6,978 nucleotides of DNA. Source: an uncultured Clostridia bacterium. Its GTDB lineage: Bacteria; Bacillota; Clostridia; TANB77; CAG-508. Below the pieces are notes generated by a model, which saw nothing but the letters and a program-made list of their open reading frames with translations, did no database searches and was not told where the DNA came from. Every line of letters starts with the position of its first letter. Positions within the stretch are counted from its first letter, which is position 1. The position numbers and the translations under genes were made by a program. The stretch lies in contig CALXJN010000005.1 of NCBI GenBank assembly GCA_944388635.1, positions 1 through 6,978 of the forward strand, in the 5' to 3' direction. This document shows, one piece after another, positions 6,336 through 6,978 of this stretch.

Positions 6336-6363
6336 AAAAAAACACGGTTTTCCCGTGTTTTTT
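6336..6363 (-). terminator. Intrinsic terminator of yebC
   Basis: A 10-bp stem (CCGTGTTTTT at 6353-6362 with AAAAACACGG at 6338-6347) and a 5-nt loop are followed on the minus strand by a run of T. It begins ~10 nt after the yebC stop. The plus strand also ends in T, so it could act in both directions. It separates yebC from the spoIIIA operon. Confidence 0.85.
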
Positions 6364-6372
6364 ACATAGTTT

Positions 6373-6978
6373 TTATTGATTCCAATTGTGAAATATTTCT
6401 GATACATCGTCTAATTCGTCAAGTTTTTCAATTAATCTTTCCATTTTTTCTGCTGCTTTTTCGTCTAAATCAACATAAGTCGTTGGAACCATTTGAACTT
6501 CTGCCTCTACGAAATTTAGTCCTTTTGCTTCAAGTTCTTCTCTAACACTTGAAAAACTATCTGGTGATGTTGTAATCTCATAATATCCTTCTTCTGACGA
6601 AAAATCTTCAGCTCCACATTCGAGTGCAAGCATCATAATGTCATCTTCTGACATATTGGTGCTTTCTTTATCTATTATAATTACACCTTTTCTATTAAAC
6701 ATATATGATACACAACCTGTTGTTCCTAAACTTCCACCTGCTTTATCAAATACATGTCTTACATCAGCTGCTGTTCTGTTTCTATTGTCTGTTGTAGCAT
6801 TTACAATTATGGCTACACCATTTGGTCCATATCCTTCATATGTAATTTCTTCATAATTTTCGTTATTTCCTGCTCCTGAAGCTCTTTTTATTGCACTATT
6901 TATTGTATCATTTGGCATATTTGCAGCTTTACATTTAGCAATTACATCTTTTAACTTTGAGTTACCAGCGGGATCAGG
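6373..6978 (-). CDS. yebC: YebC/PmpR family protein, 5' end outside the window
   Basis: 201 C-terminal residues of a protein usually ~240 aa long are present; about 40 N-terminal residues lie beyond the right edge and the frame is open to base 6978. Family landmarks: PDPAGNSKLKDVIAKCKAANMP, NAIKR-type helix (SAIKRASGAGN), YEGYGPNGVAIIVNATTDNR, NRTAADVRHVFDKAGGSLG, SVSYMFNRKG-like CVSYMFNRKGVIII, and the end VQMVPTTYVDL followed by a Leu/Glu-rich helix. These proteins were first annotated as transcriptional regulators; related family members have more recently been linked to relief of ribosome stalling during translation. No CGG occurs on the coding strand. Arginines are AGA. Confidence 0.95.
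   Translation of the reverse strand, partial: PDPAGNSKLKDVIAKCKAANMPNDTINSAIKRASGAGNNENYEEITYEGYGPNGVAIIVNATTDNRNRTAADVRHVFDKAGGSLGTTGCVSYMFNRKGVIIIDKESTNMSEDDIMMLALECGAEDFSSEEGYYEITTSPDSFSSVREELEAKGLNFVEAEVQMVPTTYVDLDEKAAEKMERLIEKLDELDDVSEIFHNWNQ

Noticed and set aside
6210..6407. Small minus-strand open frame across the inverted repeat
   Set aside because: It overlaps the yebC 3' end and terminator, has no supporting start signal, and its middle is dictated by the palindromic arms.

Overview
The window looks like a low-GC, spore-forming Bacillota of clostridial type, probably an uncultured lineage known from a metagenome assembly. The evidence is the AT-rich, A/T-ending codons, a complete spoIIIA sporulation operon and a 16S 5' region with some unusual positions. 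Every gene is on the minus strand. In transcription order (right to left) they are: yebC (5' end outside the window), its terminator, an 89-nt inverted-repeat element, spoIIIAA-AB-AC-AD-AE-AF-AG-AH, a weak terminator, two tandem rRNA promoters with a long leader, and the first ~371 nt of 16S rRNA, cut by the left edge.

The eight spoIIIA genes encode the mother-cell side of the SpoIIIA-SpoIIQ channel. AA is the ATPase, AB to AE are membrane components, and AF, AG and AH are ring-forming proteins. Spacing is tight, with gaps of 10 to 52 nt and one 4-nt overlap, as in one transcription unit.

The exceptional feature is how four of these genes are written. spoIIIAA (5 sites), spoIIIAE (5), spoIIIAF (1) and spoIIIAG (1) are each broken in the standard reading. 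All 12 breaks are the same: an in-frame CGG codon followed by N, where reading the four bases CGGN as one residue (or skipping the C and reading GGN as glycine) restores the frame. The restored proteins have normal family lengths (298, 382, 194 and 207 aa). The residue falls at positions where glycine is expected, including the first glycine of the SpoIIIAA Walker A loop. By hand count the spoIIIA genes hold 29 CGG triplets in the sense strand. Seventeen span codon boundaries and are read normally; the other 12 sit in frame, and all 12 need a +1 shift. CGG is never used as an ordinary arginine codon in this window. The pattern suggests that CGG is unassigned in this organism and is decoded by efficient +1 frameshifting or by a four-base-reading glycine tRNA. 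Sequencing error or decay would not be expected to choose only one codon in one phase, but reads and the rest of the genome must confirm this.

Other points of interest are the 89-nt inverted repeat between yebC and spoIIIAA, and a structured rRNA leader driven by a consensus promoter.
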